Shown: one piece after another, positions 6,397 to 14,656 of the stretch
Layout: each line of letters starts with the position of its first letter
How positions within the stretch are numbered: position 1 is the stretch's first letter
Assembly: GCA_035647835.1 (NCBI GenBank)
Contig: DASRMS010000097.1
Coordinates: 1 to 17,536 of the forward strand
Direction of reading: 5' to 3'
Length of the DNA: 17,536 nucleotides
Source of the DNA: UBA9865 sp035647835
Lineage (GTDB): Bacteria > Bacillota > Dethiobacteria > Dethiobacterales > Dethiobacteraceae
The notes under the pieces: generated by a model
Database searches by the model: none
Told to the model about the DNA's origin: nothing
What the model saw: only the letters and a program-made list of their open reading frames with translations
Position numbers and translations under genes: made by a program

Positions 6397-7141
6397 CCCC
6401 ATTGCCTTTCGACTTTTTGGTATTCCTATCTATTGGTATGGTGTGATGATTAGTTCGGCTTTGTTATTTGGTACCCTGGTGGCGATGCGTCGTGCGCCGC
6501 AGTATGGTGTTGATGAAGATGATCTACTGGGTTTTCTCTTATTGGCAGTACCGCTGGCCATTGTTGGTGCCCGGGCAGTTTTTGTGGTGGAAAACTGGGA
6601 TACAATGGCGGGTGATTTTTTAGCGATGATTAACCTGCGACAGGGTGGCTTGTCCATTCATGGCGCCCTGATTGGTGGCATTATCGCCGGTTTATTTTAT
6701 ACACAGTTTAAAAGGCTTAGTTTTTGGAGCATCGCGGATATTACTGCCCCTGGTTTAATTCTCGGTCAGGCCATCGGCCGCTGGGGTAATTATTTTAACC
6801 AGGAGGCCTATGGTATACCTACCGATTTACCTTGGGCACTATATATCGATGGTGCTTACCGTCATCCTATTTTCTTTTATGAATTTGTCTGGAATTTGCT
6901 TGTTTTTGCCTATTTAATAAGGATTAGTAAAAAAGAAAAGACGCCCGGCGGTATCTTTTTGCGTTATCTGGTTGGCTACTCCATTGGTCGCTTCTTTATT
7001 GAAGGGATCCGTGCCAATACTGTTTTTTGGGGTAATTTACGTTTAGGACAGATAGTCAGTGTGCTGCTGATTGTAATCGGTTTGCTGCTTTTATGGTGGC
7101 GCAAACGGCAGACTAAAGATGAGGGGGGTATTGTGCGCTAA
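6386..7141 (+). CDS. lgt: Phosphatidylglycerol--prolipoprotein diacylglyceryl transferase
   Basis: An integral membrane enzyme that moves diacylglyceryl from phosphatidylglycerol to the lipobox cysteine of prolipoproteins, the first step of lipoprotein maturation. The 251 residues contain about seven hydrophobic segments. Family motifs are RQGGLSIHGALIGG (85-98, H92), GQAIGRWGNYFNQEAYG (127-143, the Lgt signature with R132) and HPIFFYE (160-166), followed by IGRFFIEGIR (200-209). GGGAGG precedes ATG 6386, which lies inside the end of ogt. The stop codon shares one base with the aroC ATG (TAATG), again pointing to coupled translation. The linkage to ogt and aroC shows no metabolic logic and is probably operon packing. 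Confidence 0.97.
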   Translation: MQIDPIAFRLFGIPIYWYGVMISSALLFGTLVAMRRAPQYGVDEDDLLGFLLLAVPLAIVGARAVFVVENWDTMAGDFLAMINLRQGGLSIHGALIGGIIAGLFYTQFKRLSFWSIADITAPGLILGQAIGRWGNYFNQEAYGIPTDLPWALYIDGAYRHPIFFYEFVWNLLVFAYLIRISKKEKTPGGIFLRYLVGYSIGRFFIEGIRANTVFWGNLRLGQIVSVLLIVIGLLLLWWRKRQTKDEGGIVR

Positions 7142-8304
7142 TGCGTTATTTAACGGCAGGTGAATCACATGGCCCGGCCATTACAACAATTATTGAGGGT
7201 TTACCGGCCAATTTACCCCTGGACCAACTGGAGATTAATCAAGATCTAACTCGGCGACAGCAGGGCTATGGCCGGGGCGGAAGAATGAAAATTGAAAAGG
7301 ATCAAGTAGAAATCCTGGCTGGTTTACGCTTTGGTAAAACCCTGGGTAGTCCGCTGACGCTGCAGGTAATAAACAAGGATTATGCCCAGTGGTCAGATAA
7401 AATGGCACCTTTTGGGGAACAGCCCCCTGAAATAGCTTTGGTAACGCACCCGCGTCCAGGTCACGCTGATCTGCCCGGTGCGTTAAAATATAATTTAGCA
7501 GATATCCGTAATGTTTTAGAGCGGGCTAGTGCCCGAGAGACTGTAGCCCGAGTTGCGGTGGGCGCCGTGGCGAGGTCGTTATTAAGGGCCTTTGATATCC
7601 AGATATATTCTTATGTGGAAGCCATCGGCCAAGTGTCGGCAGCCGCACAAAAAGTGGCTGCTTTAGTAGCAGCAAATTATGCAGGGGTAGAGAATTCACC
7701 GGTGCGCTGTCCTGACCCTACGGCGGCGCAGCAAATGACGAAGGCCATTGACGAAGCTAAAGCTGCCGGTGATTCCCTAGGCGGCATTTTTGTGGTGGCT
7801 GCCTTGGGTGTACCTGTGGGCCTGGGTAGTCATGTGCAGTGGGATCGTAAATTGGACGCCCGTCTGGCGGCTGCCCTGATGAGCATTCAGGCCATTAAGG
7901 GAGTGGAAATTGGTGAGGGCTTCAGCCTGGCAGCGCAGCCAGGTTCAGAGGCGCATGACGAAATATATTACCATCACAGTAAAGGCTACTATCGGCAGAC
8001 TAATCATGCCGGCGGTATTGAGGGTGGTATGAGTAACGGTGAGGCCATCGTCTGCCGGGTAGCGATGAAGCCGATACCTACTTTATCTAAGCCCTTACAA
8101 AGTGTGAATATGCAGGATCACCGCCCCTACACAGCTGCTGTGGAACGTGCTGACAGTTGTGCTGTACCAGCGGCAGCTATCGTGGGTGAAGCTGTAATGG
8201 CTTGGGAACTAGCCCAGGCTTTACGTGAAAAATTGGGCAGCGACTCCCTGGAAGAAATGCAGGATAACTACCGTACCTACTTAAAAACAATAGCAAAGCG
8301 GTAG
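7141..8304 (+). CDS. aroC: Chorismate synthase
   Basis: Turns 5-enolpyruvylshikimate-3-phosphate into chorismate, the branch point to aromatic amino acids, using reduced FMN. The 387-residue product is full length. Visible are GESHGPA (7-13, H10), RRQQGYGRGGRMKIE (38-52), THPRPGHADLPG (102-113, H108), DIRNVLERASARET (121-134), GGIEGGMSNGE near the middle of the C-terminal half, KPIPTLSKPL, and DHRPYTAAVERADSCAVPAA. These are the FMN/substrate-binding signatures of the family. The start overlaps the lgt stop by one base with a G-rich ribosome site upstream. aroB follows after about 10 nt, so two shikimate-pathway genes are side by side, in reverse order of their reactions. Confidence 0.98.
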   Translation: MRYLTAGESHGPAITTIIEGLPANLPLDQLEINQDLTRRQQGYGRGGRMKIEKDQVEILAGLRFGKTLGSPLTLQVINKDYAQWSDKMAPFGEQPPEIALVTHPRPGHADLPGALKYNLADIRNVLERASARETVARVAVGAVARSLLRAFDIQIYSYVEAIGQVSAAAQKVAALVAANYAGVENSPVRCPDPTAAQQMTKAIDEAKAAGDSLGGIFVVAALGVPVGLGSHVQWDRKLDARLAAALMSIQAIKGVEIGEGFSLAAQPGSEAHDEIYYHHSKGYYRQTNHAGGIEGGMSNGEAIVCRVAMKPIPTLSKPLQSVNMQDHRPYTAAVERADSCAVPAAAIVGEAVMAWELAQALREKLGSDSLEEMQDNYRTYLKTIAKR

Positions 8305-8316
8305 ACGGAGGTCATG

Positions 8317-9402
8317 ATGAAAACTGTACAAGTTAGCCTTGCCGAACGCTCTTATCCTATTTTTATTGGCAAAGATCTATGGTCTGAACTGCCGCAGCAG
8401 CTGCCTCTTGCCTTGGCTCCTGCTTCCGCACTACTAGTGAGTGATACAAATGTTTATCCGCTCTATGGCGATAAAATAAGTGCAGCCTTCACTGCAGCTG
8501 GCTTTAAAGTAACGCCGGCGGTAGTTCCCGCCGGTGAAGGTAGTAAAACGCTCGCCCGTGCAGAAGAACTTTATACCGCGTCCATTAAGGCAGGACTTGA
8601 CCGTGCCAGCGTGATTGTGGCGCTGGGTGGGGGTGTGGTGGGTGACTTGGCGGGGTTTATTGCTGCTACTTATCTGCGTGGTGTGCCTTTTGTGCAAATT
8701 CCCACGTCTCTGCTTGCTCAAGTAGACAGCAGCGTGGGCGGCAAAGTGGCAGTAAATCACCCTTTAGGCAAGAACCTGATTGGCGCCTTTTATCAACCTA
8801 AACTGGTCTGGATAGAATTAGAGGTTTTAGCCACCTTGCCGCAGCGGGAGTTTTTAGCCGGAGCTGCCGAAGTGGTCAAATATGGCGCGATTTTAAGTGA
8901 ACCGCTTTGGACGAAGCTAGAGCAATCCTGGCCGGATTTTTTAGCACAAGAGCAAGCCGTTTTAACGCAAGTGATTATTGATTGCTGCACACTGAAAGCC
9001 GAGGTCGTAGCTGCAGATGAGCGGGAAACAGGCTGGCGGACGCTGCTTAATTTTGGCCACACTCTCGGTCATGCGCTGGAAGCTGCCACCCGTTACACTT
9101 ACTATTTGCACGGCGAGGCCGTCCTTGTGGGTATGACGCTGGCTGTTCAGCTGGCTTTGCAGCAGCAAATATTAGCGCCAGCTGCCGGAGTGCGCCTGCT
9201 GGCACTGTTTAGACGTCTTGGTATTAAGCCGGCACCGCCGACCTTAACGGCCGCTCCTGTGCTGGCCGCACTGCAGCAGGATAAAAAAAGGGTGGGAAAA
9301 AAGCTGCCTTTTATTTTTCCTCTACAAATTGGTCAGGCCAGCACATTTGACAGCATCCCGCCGGTACTGCTAAGCAGTATGCTGCAAGAGTATTTAAATT
9401 GA
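8317..9402 (+). CDS. aroB: 3-dehydroquinate synthase
   Basis: Cyclises DAHP to 3-dehydroquinate, the second step of the shikimate pathway, using NAD and zinc. The 361 residues carry PAGEGSK (71-77), ALGGGVVGDLAGF (102-114, NAD binding), PTSLLAQVDSSVGGK (129-143), KNLIGAFYQP (152-161), AGAAEVVKYG (181-190, zinc ligand E185) and, further on, LNFGHTLGHALE and HGEAVLVGM, which hold the zinc histidines. Two adjacent ATGs exist at 8314 and 8317. GGAGG at 8307-8311 is 2 nt from the first and 5 nt from the second, so I chose 8317; the difference is one residue. The stop codon TGA is part of the secDF promoter's TTGACA. Confidence 0.97.
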   Translation: MKTVQVSLAERSYPIFIGKDLWSELPQQLPLALAPASALLVSDTNVYPLYGDKISAAFTAAGFKVTPAVVPAGEGSKTLARAEELYTASIKAGLDRASVIVALGGGVVGDLAGFIAATYLRGVPFVQIPTSLLAQVDSSVGGKVAVNHPLGKNLIGAFYQPKLVWIELEVLATLPQREFLAGAAEVVKYGAILSEPLWTKLEQSWPDFLAQEQAVLTQVIIDCCTLKAEVVAADERETGWRTLLNFGHTLGHALEAATRYTYYLHGEAVLVGMTLAVQLALQQQILAPAAGVRLLALFRRLGIKPAPPTLTAAPVLAALQQDKKRVGKKLPFIFPLQIGQASTFDSIPPVLLSSMLQEYLN

Positions 9403-9427
9403 CAACCCCTAATTAAGCGTTTATAAT
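9399..9427 (+). promoter_or_regulatory. Perfect-consensus sigma-A promoter for secDF
   Basis: TTGACA at 9399-9404 and TATAAT at 9422-9427 are separated by exactly 17 nt. Both hexamers match the housekeeping consensus at every position. The -35 box overlaps the aroB TGA stop. Transcription should start near 9434, giving a leader of about 113 nt before secDF. Such a strong promoter suggests that expression is set mainly after initiation. Confidence 0.85.
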
Positions 9428-9433
9428 TTACTG

Positions 9434-9546
9434 AGGCACTGGGGGTAGTGGCACCGGAGTAATCTGGAAGAGTACCCTCTTTTGCCGTTTAACTGTATTC
9501 TCACTACCTAAACAAAATTATTTAGATAAAACAAGGGGGTACCCGG
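9434..9546 (+). promoter_or_regulatory. secDF 5' leader with mutually exclusive helices, one hiding the ribosome site
   Basis: Segment 9472-9481 (GTACCCTCTT) can pair over 10 bp with AAGGGGGTAC (9533-9542), which contains the secDF ribosome site GGGGG; one pair is G-U. The same segment (9473-9479) can instead pair with GGGGGTA (9441-9447). That segment in turn has a rival: GGTAGTG (9444-9450) is perfectly complementary to CACTACC (9502-9508). These exclusive pairings look like an on/off translation switch. A 9-codon reading frame starting TTG at 9482 and ending TAA at 9511, with GGAAGAG 9 nt upstream, runs through the CACTACC arm and could be a leader peptide. The pairings are read directly; the switch is inferred. 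Confidence 0.45.
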
Positions 9547-11682
9547 ATGAGAAGGAATCGTCTTCTTATTTTAATTTTAATAATAGGGCTGCTCTTAGTG
9601 GGCAGTGCCGCCGCTATTTGGCAGGCCGCTAATTCTTTAAATCTCGGTCTTGATTTGCGTGGCGGCGTTTATGTACTTTACCGCGCAGCCGAGACTGAAG
9701 GTGCAGCTGACGACGCAGATAAGCTTGCCCGTGCCATTACTATTATTCGTACCCGCGTTGATGCGTTAGGTGTGGCCGAACCTAATATTCAAAAAGAGGG
9801 TCAGGATCGCATTCGTGTAGAACTGCCTGGTATTGAAGACCAGCGCGTGGCGCGTGAGGTGATAGGCAAAACGGCTCTCTTAAAGTTTGTCGGACCTGAT
9901 GGCGAAACAATTGTCTCTGGTGACGAATTAAAAGATGCTTTTGTGAGCTATGATCAATATAATCGCATTGCTGTTTCCTTGGAGTTTAATGCGGTAGGCA
10001 GCGAAAAGTTTGCCCAGGCCACGGAAAAATTATTAGGTCAACAGATTAACATCTATCTTGACGAAGACTTAATTTCTGACCCCGGCGTAAACACTGTCAT
10101 TCCTGATGGTAAGGCGCAAATCACGGGTAATTTTACAGCAGAAGAAGCCTCGAATTTAGCTCTGCAATTACGTTCCGGTGCTTTGCCGGTTAAATTAGAG
10201 GAGCTGGAGATTCGCGGTGTCGGACCGCAGTTAGGTCGTGATTCCTTAGCCCGCAGTGTACGTGCTGGTATTGCCGGCATCATTCTGGTCCTCCTGTTTA
10301 TGTTGGTGTATTATCGTGCCCTTGGTTTAATGGCGGGTGTGTCACTGGTTGTCTATGCCGCAATTGTTTTAGGGGTAATGAGTGCGCTTAAGGTTACTTT
10401 AACATTACCCGGTATTGCCGGTTTGATTTTATCTGTGGGGATGGCTGTTGATGCCAACGTCATTATTTTTGAACGGATCAAAGAAGAATTAAGCAATGGA
10501 CGCACAATGCGACCAGCGGTGGAAGCCGGTTTCACCCGCGCTTTCCGCTCAATTTTTGATTCTAACGTGACTACGCTAATTGCTGCCGTTGTGCTTTTCC
10601 AATTCGCTCAAGGTTCAGTACGCGGTTTTGCTGTAACTTTAAGTGTTGGTATTTTAGTAAGTATGTTTACGGCGCTTGTGCTGACACGTTTCTTGCTGCG
10701 CCAGGCCGCGGGTACGGCGCTTTTACCTACTCCGCAGCATGGCCTGCAGACAGAAACCTCTACCACAAAGCGTGGTCCAAATTATATTGGCCTGCGTAAA
10801 GCTGCCCTGATTTTCTCAATCCTATTAATTTTGGCGGGCATGACTTCATTGGCAACCCGCGGATTAAACTACGGGGTTGATTTTACCGGCGGCACACTGC
10901 TGCAAATTGATTTGGGGCAAGAATTTACGCTTGATGAAGTGCGTGATACTTTAGCTCCCTTTGATCTAGAAGCTGCTACAGTGCAAAAGGTAGGCTCAGA
11001 AACACTGGCAGGAAACGAGTCAGAGCAAAAGTCACAGGAAGTGTTGATTCGTACCCCCGAATTAACAGCAGCACAACAAGATGAAGTATTCGAGGCCTTT
11101 CAGGAGCGTTTTGCTATAGCAGAGGATGCCTTATTAAGAGTGGAAAATGTGGGGGCAGCAGTAGGCGATGAATTACAACGCCAGGCGGTCATTGCTCTTC
11201 TGCTAGCCAGCCTAGGTATGATCATTTATATTACCATTCGCTTTGAGTATCGCTTTGCCATCACCGCCATCATTGCCCTCTTGCATGATGCAGCCATTCT
11301 CCTGACCTTCTTTGCCCTCTTCCGTCAGGAACTAAATGGTACCTTTATTGCCGCTTCACTGACGATTTTGGGTTATTCCATTAACGATACGATTGTCATT
11401 TATGACCGCATCCGCGAAAACATGAAGTATCAGCGGAAGGAAAGCCTGGTCGAGATTGTCAATAACAGTATTGCACAGTCATTAAGGCGCACGATTAACA
11501 CTTCACTTACCACCCTCTTAGTGCTGGTGACGCTGTTGATTTTCGGCGGTGTCACACTGCGTCCCTTTATTAGTGCCTTAGTGGTGGGTGTAGTCTTCGG
11601 TACCTATTCCTCGATCTTCATCGCCTCACCCTTGTGGTTATGGTGGAAAGAACGGGAAGCAAAGAAAAAAGCACTAACTTAG
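9547..11682 (+). CDS. secDF: Protein translocase subunit SecDF (fused SecD-SecF)
   Basis: A proton-driven membrane partner of the SecYEG channel that helps pull exported proteins across the membrane. The 711 residues hold a complete SecD followed by SecF. The SecD half (about 1-390) has TM1 (5-25), LGLDLRGGVY (33-42), a large extracytoplasmic region and five further TM segments including GMAVDANVIIFERI (298-311). A short linker (about 391-412) follows. The SecF half has a TM segment (417-436), NYGVDFTGGT (441-450), another extracytoplasmic domain, and GYSINDTIVIYDRIREN (609-625). SecD and SecF are separate in many bacteria and fused in Bacillus and some others. The join is in frame without any sign of a sequencing artefact. 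GGGGG lies 7 nt before the ATG, and an intrinsic terminator follows 20 nt after the stop. Confidence 0.97.
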   Translation: MRRNRLLILILIIGLLLVGSAAAIWQAANSLNLGLDLRGGVYVLYRAAETEGAADDADKLARAITIIRTRVDALGVAEPNIQKEGQDRIRVELPGIEDQRVAREVIGKTALLKFVGPDGETIVSGDELKDAFVSYDQYNRIAVSLEFNAVGSEKFAQATEKLLGQQINIYLDEDLISDPGVNTVIPDGKAQITGNFTAEEASNLALQLRSGALPVKLEELEIRGVGPQLGRDSLARSVRAGIAGIILVLLFMLVYYRALGLMAGVSLVVYAAIVLGVMSALKVTLTLPGIAGLILSVGMAVDANVIIFERIKEELSNGRTMRPAVEAGFTRAFRSIFDSNVTTLIAAVVLFQFAQGSVRGFAVTLSVGILVSMFTALVLTRFLLRQAAGTALLPTPQHGLQTETSTTKRGPNYIGLRKAALIFSILLILAGMTSLATRGLNYGVDFTGGTLLQIDLGQEFTLDEVRDTLAPFDLEAATVQKVGSETLAGNESEQKSQEVLIRTPELTAAQQDEVFEAFQERFAIAEDALLRVENVGAAVGDELQRQAVIALLLASLGMIIYITIRFEYRFAITAIIALLHDAAILLTFFALFRQELNGTFIAASLTILGYSINDTIVIYDRIRENMKYQRKESLVEIVNNSIAQSLRRTINTSLTTLLVLVTLLIFGGVTLRPFISALVVGVVFGTYSSIFIASPLWLWWKEREAKKKALT

Positions 11683-11702
11683 AGCTTTATTGAAATAACT
11701 TT

Positions 11703-11737
11703 AGTGCGCCTGCCCCGGTAGGCGTACTTTTTATTTT
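11703..11737 (+). terminator. Intrinsic terminator after secDF
   Basis: AGTGCGCCTGC (11703-11713) pairs with GTAGGCGTACT (11718-11728) over 11 bp, two of them G-U, around a 4-nt loop. TTTTTATTTT follows directly. This is a textbook Rho-independent terminator, and it separates secDF from the LapA-domain/recJ/rel unit. Confidence 0.92.
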
Positions 11738-11785
11738 GCCGTCGTCCTGTTATGTTCATATTTAAAGTCCAATTGCGCAGAATAA

Positions 11786-11817
11786 AGGAATTTACTCCAA
11801 ACTTGACGAATCTTTTA
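11786..11817 (+). repeat. Second copy of the AGGA...GAAT motif, before the LapA-domain gene
   Basis: AGGAATTT (11786-11793) is followed 22 nt after its first base by GAAT (11808-11811), the same spacing as in the hisB-hisA gap. Aligned over 32 nt, 18 positions agree, among them AGGA, the following TTT, and GAAT. This copy lacks the strong hairpin of the other. It may be a dispersed element or an unusual promoter-like signal. A TTGACG at 11803-11808 overlaps it, but no convincing -10 box follows at the right distance. Confidence 0.3.
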
Positions 11818-11867
11818 CTTGCTTTACTTCGTGTTTGCTTTGCCTTTAAAAGATGGAGGGATGAAAA

Positions 11868-12296
11868 ATGCAGCTTGGCATTATAGTAGGTCTTTTATTT
11901 GGTGTCTTAATTGCCTTATTTGCTTTTGTTAACCGCGCGACAGTGGTGGTTAATTACTTTTTCGGGCAAGTGGAAGCTAGTGTAGCCTTGATCATTCTTG
12001 CCTCGGCGATGTCCGGGGCGCTGGCAGTAGGACTATTTGGTTTAATCACACAAATTCGCACTGGCTTTACTATCTGGAATTATAAAAAGAAAACCAAATC
12101 TTTTGCTAAAGAAGTCGAAGAATTAAAGACACAAAAACAGGCTTTGCTTGATGACCTAGCTGCTTTACATGCAGAATCTGAACTGTTGCTGCAGCAGGAG
12201 AAGCAGAGTTTGGAGCAGCAACAAAACAATGTAGAGACGGCCGCTGAAATCGCCGCCGTTGAAGCAGCAGAGGAGACTAGTAATGACAGTGAATAA
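11868..12296 (+). CDS. LapA-domain (DUF1049-type) membrane protein with coiled-coil tail
   Basis: A small inner-membrane protein of 142 residues. Two hydrophobic segments (about 3-22 and 38-62) are separated by a short loop with FVNRATVVVNYFFGQVEAS, the pattern of the LapA/DUF1049 family (hydrophobic segment, N, V-rich strand, F). A long polar helix, rich in E, K, Q and L from about 78 to the end, is likely a coiled coil in the cytoplasm. The E. coli relative LapA works in lipopolysaccharide regulation. In a Firmicute without LPS the role is unknown, so I give no symbol. GGAGGG lies 7 nt before the ATG. The gene overlaps recJ by 14 nt, a frequent arrangement in Clostridia and relatives. Confidence 0.82.
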   Translation: MQLGIIVGLLFGVLIALFAFVNRATVVVNYFFGQVEASVALIILASAMSGALAVGLFGLITQIRTGFTIWNYKKKTKSFAKEVEELKTQKQALLDDLAALHAESELLLQQEKQSLEQQQNNVETAAEIAAVEAAEETSNDSE

Positions 12297-14652
12297 ATGG
12301 GCTTGGGCTGTATCAAAGGTGGATCAGCAGGCTGTGCACCAGCTGACGCAAGAGTTAGACATCCATCGACTTACAGCAACCACCCTTTATCAACGGGGTC
12401 TCCATAGCCCCCAGGAAGCACGAGCGTTTTTATCGTGTGACCTGTCGGACCTAGGAGACCCTTTTTCCATGGCCGGGGCTGCTGCCGCGGCAGTAAGAAT
12501 AGCGGCAGCAATAGAACAAAATGAAAAAATACTGATCTTTGGTGATTATGATGCCGATGGCGTGACTGCAACCGCACTATTAGTGCGAGCGCTGCAAAAT
12601 TTAAGCGCTGACGTGGCATACTACATACCGAGTCGTTTTGCCGAAGGTTATGGTCTACAAGCTGCGGTACTGGAAGAGTATGCCGCTGCAGGTGTCCAGC
12701 TTGTGATTACAGTTGACTGTGGCATTAATTCTTTTGCCGAGATGGAATTGGCCAAGCAAAGAGGTTTTGACCTGATTATTACCGATCACCATACTTGTTT
12801 CCCCGGCACACGCACCGCCATGGCAGTTCTTAACCCTAAACAGACTACCTGTTCATATCCAGAAAAACAACTAGCCGGGGTGGGTGTGGCTTGGAATTTG
12901 GTTAGAGCCCTCTATGCCACACTGCAGCTGCCGGTTGAGGCAACCTACGACTATTTAGATCTTGTGGCTGTGGGTACGATTGCAGATGTGGTGCCGCTGA
13001 TCGGTGAAAATCGCCTTCTTGTCAAACAAGGGTTGGCACGTTTAAGTGCCAATCCTTTACCCGGACTTGCTGCTCTTGCCCGGGTCAGTGATTTAACAGA
13101 TACTAAACTAACAGCTACGCAGGTAGCCTTTACTTTGGCCCCGCGACTTAATGCTGCTGGGCGCTTGGGAAAAGCTGATCCAGCTGTGGAGACGCTGCTT
13201 GCAGCTCCGGCGGAGGCTGATGCTTGGGCGAGAGAATTAGAGGCCATGAACCGCCAACGCCAGCAAATTGAAAAAGTGATTACTGCAGAGGCCAGAGTAT
13301 TGGCCGAAGCTCAAACTAGTGCCCCTGCTTTAGTGCTGTGGCAGGAAGGCTGGCATGCCGGTGTAATTGGCATCGCCGCCGGGCGCTTGGCCAGAGAATT
13401 TAAGCGCCCGGTAGTCTTGATTGCTCTAGAGGGCGCGGAAGGACGCGGCTCGATTCGTTCTATTCCCGGCTGCAATGTCGTTACAGCACTACAGGATTGT
13501 GCCAGTCATCTGCTAAAATACGGTGGACATGCAGAAGCAGCTGGTTTAAGCATTGCCGCTGCAGAGCTCGAGGCTTTTCGCCAGGCCTTTTGCCAGGCTG
13601 TAAGAGACCAGGCATGTACTGAACCAATTTTGCCTGTAGTAGCAGAGACCAACTTCTCAGAGCTTACTTTAGCACTGGTAAAGGAGTTAGAGATCCTAGC
13701 ACCGTTCGGCCAAGGAAATAGAGAACCAGTCTTTCTGGTCAACGGGGCTGAAGTGATTAATACGCAGCGAGTCGGGGCCCAGCGTGATCATCTGCGTTTA
13801 ACCTTGCGGCAAGAGGCCGTTGTGCAAAAAGCCATCTATTTTGGCGGCGGAGAGCAGCAGTTAAACCCGCGTGAACGCGTGGAGCTAATTGTCATGACAA
13901 GCCTTAATCATTGGCAGGGTCGTACACTGCTTTCACTGCAGGTAAAAGATTTGCGTCCAGCTGCCGCTGACCAGCACCGGACACCGACCATCATAGATCA
14001 ACGTAATAGAAAGCTAAGTGAACAAAGGCTGGCGCGTTTGGCCGCAGAAAAGAACTTATTAATTTGGGTTAATACTAAAGCGGCCCAAACCGGGCTGGAG
14101 AAAACATTAGCGCGGGGTGCCGCAGTAACACAGCTGGGACGTAAAGTCGATTACGCACGAACTTATGATGCACTACTCTTTTACCACCTGCCATATCAAA
14201 GAAAAGCTTGTGAGCAGCTGCTGCAAAACTTGTCCTTTAATGATGCCCCTCAGGTTTATCTTTGTTATGGGACTGAGGAAGAAGCTTTAAATGAAAAAAT
14301 CTTTGCGGCCACGGTGCCGGCTGCAGAAACATTACAGCAGTTGGCAAGCTGTGTCTCGCCGGCTGAACCAAATTTAACAGCTGGTAAAGTAGAACATAAG
14401 CTCAAGCAGCCCGTCACACAATATCTCATTAAAGAGGCACAGGCTGTTTTTACGGAAATAGCAGCTGGACAAAATACCACTTGGCCACCGCAAGAGAGTC
14501 AACTGCAGCAGTCACCTACCTATCGCCATTATGATCGTGTGTTAACACGTTTCCGTGCTTACCAGAATTTCTGGCGGCAGGCAACAGCAGCTGAAATCAC
14601 AACTTATCTACTTAACCCAGAACAGTTAACCCTGGAGGAAGAGGAGATTTAA
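12283..14652 (+). CDS. recJ: Single-stranded-DNA-specific exonuclease RecJ
   Basis: A 5'-3' single-strand exonuclease of the DHH phosphoesterase family, used in recombination, base-excision and mismatch repair. The 789 residues show GDYDADG (87-93), VDCGINS (144-150), the DHH triad in IITDHH (165-170), GTIADVVPLIGENR (231-244) and APRLNAAGRLGKADP in the catalytic core. The DHHA1 part follows with VIGIAAGRLA, GRGSIRS and YGGHAEAAGLSI (about 412-423), and the OB-fold region begins near APFGQGNREPVF. About 220 further C-terminal residues form the extension seen in many Firmicute RecJ proteins. I chose ATG 12283 because GAGGAG (12270-12275) is 7 nt upstream; an in-frame start at 12259 precedes that site. 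It overlaps the LapA-domain gene, and rel follows 4 nt after the stop. Confidence 0.97.
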   Translation: MTVNKWAWAVSKVDQQAVHQLTQELDIHRLTATTLYQRGLHSPQEARAFLSCDLSDLGDPFSMAGAAAAAVRIAAAIEQNEKILIFGDYDADGVTATALLVRALQNLSADVAYYIPSRFAEGYGLQAAVLEEYAAAGVQLVITVDCGINSFAEMELAKQRGFDLIITDHHTCFPGTRTAMAVLNPKQTTCSYPEKQLAGVGVAWNLVRALYATLQLPVEATYDYLDLVAVGTIADVVPLIGENRLLVKQGLARLSANPLPGLAALARVSDLTDTKLTATQVAFTLAPRLNAAGRLGKADPAVETLLAAPAEADAWARELEAMNRQRQQIEKVITAEARVLAEAQTSAPALVLWQEGWHAGVIGIAAGRLAREFKRPVVLIALEGAEGRGSIRSIPGCNVVTALQDCASHLLKYGGHAEAAGLSIAAAELEAFRQAFCQAVRDQACTEPILPVVAETNFSELTLALVKELEILAPFGQGNREPVFLVNGAEVINTQRVGAQRDHLRLTLRQEAVVQKAIYFGGGEQQLNPRERVELIVMTSLNHWQGRTLLSLQVKDLRPAAADQHRTPTIIDQRNRKLSEQRLARLAAEKNLLIWVNTKAAQTGLEKTLARGAAVTQLGRKVDYARTYDALLFYHLPYQRKACEQLLQNLSFNDAPQVYLCYGTEEEALNEKIFAATVPAAETLQQLASCVSPAEPNLTAGKVEHKLKQPVTQYLIKEAQAVFTEIAAGQNTTWPPQESQLQQSPTYRHYDRVLTRFRAYQNFWRQATAAEITTYLLNPEQLTLEEEEI

Positions 14653-14656
14653 CGAG

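Noticed and set aside
9448..9462. Four-codon GTG...TAA frame early in the secDF leader
   Set aside because: It is too short to support, and the G-run in front of it is too close to serve as a ribosome site.
11803..11831. Promoter TTGACG before the LapA-domain gene
   Set aside because: The best -10 candidates near 11823-11830 (TTTACT, TACTTC) match poorly and are wrongly spaced. A promoter must exist after the terminator, but I cannot place it.
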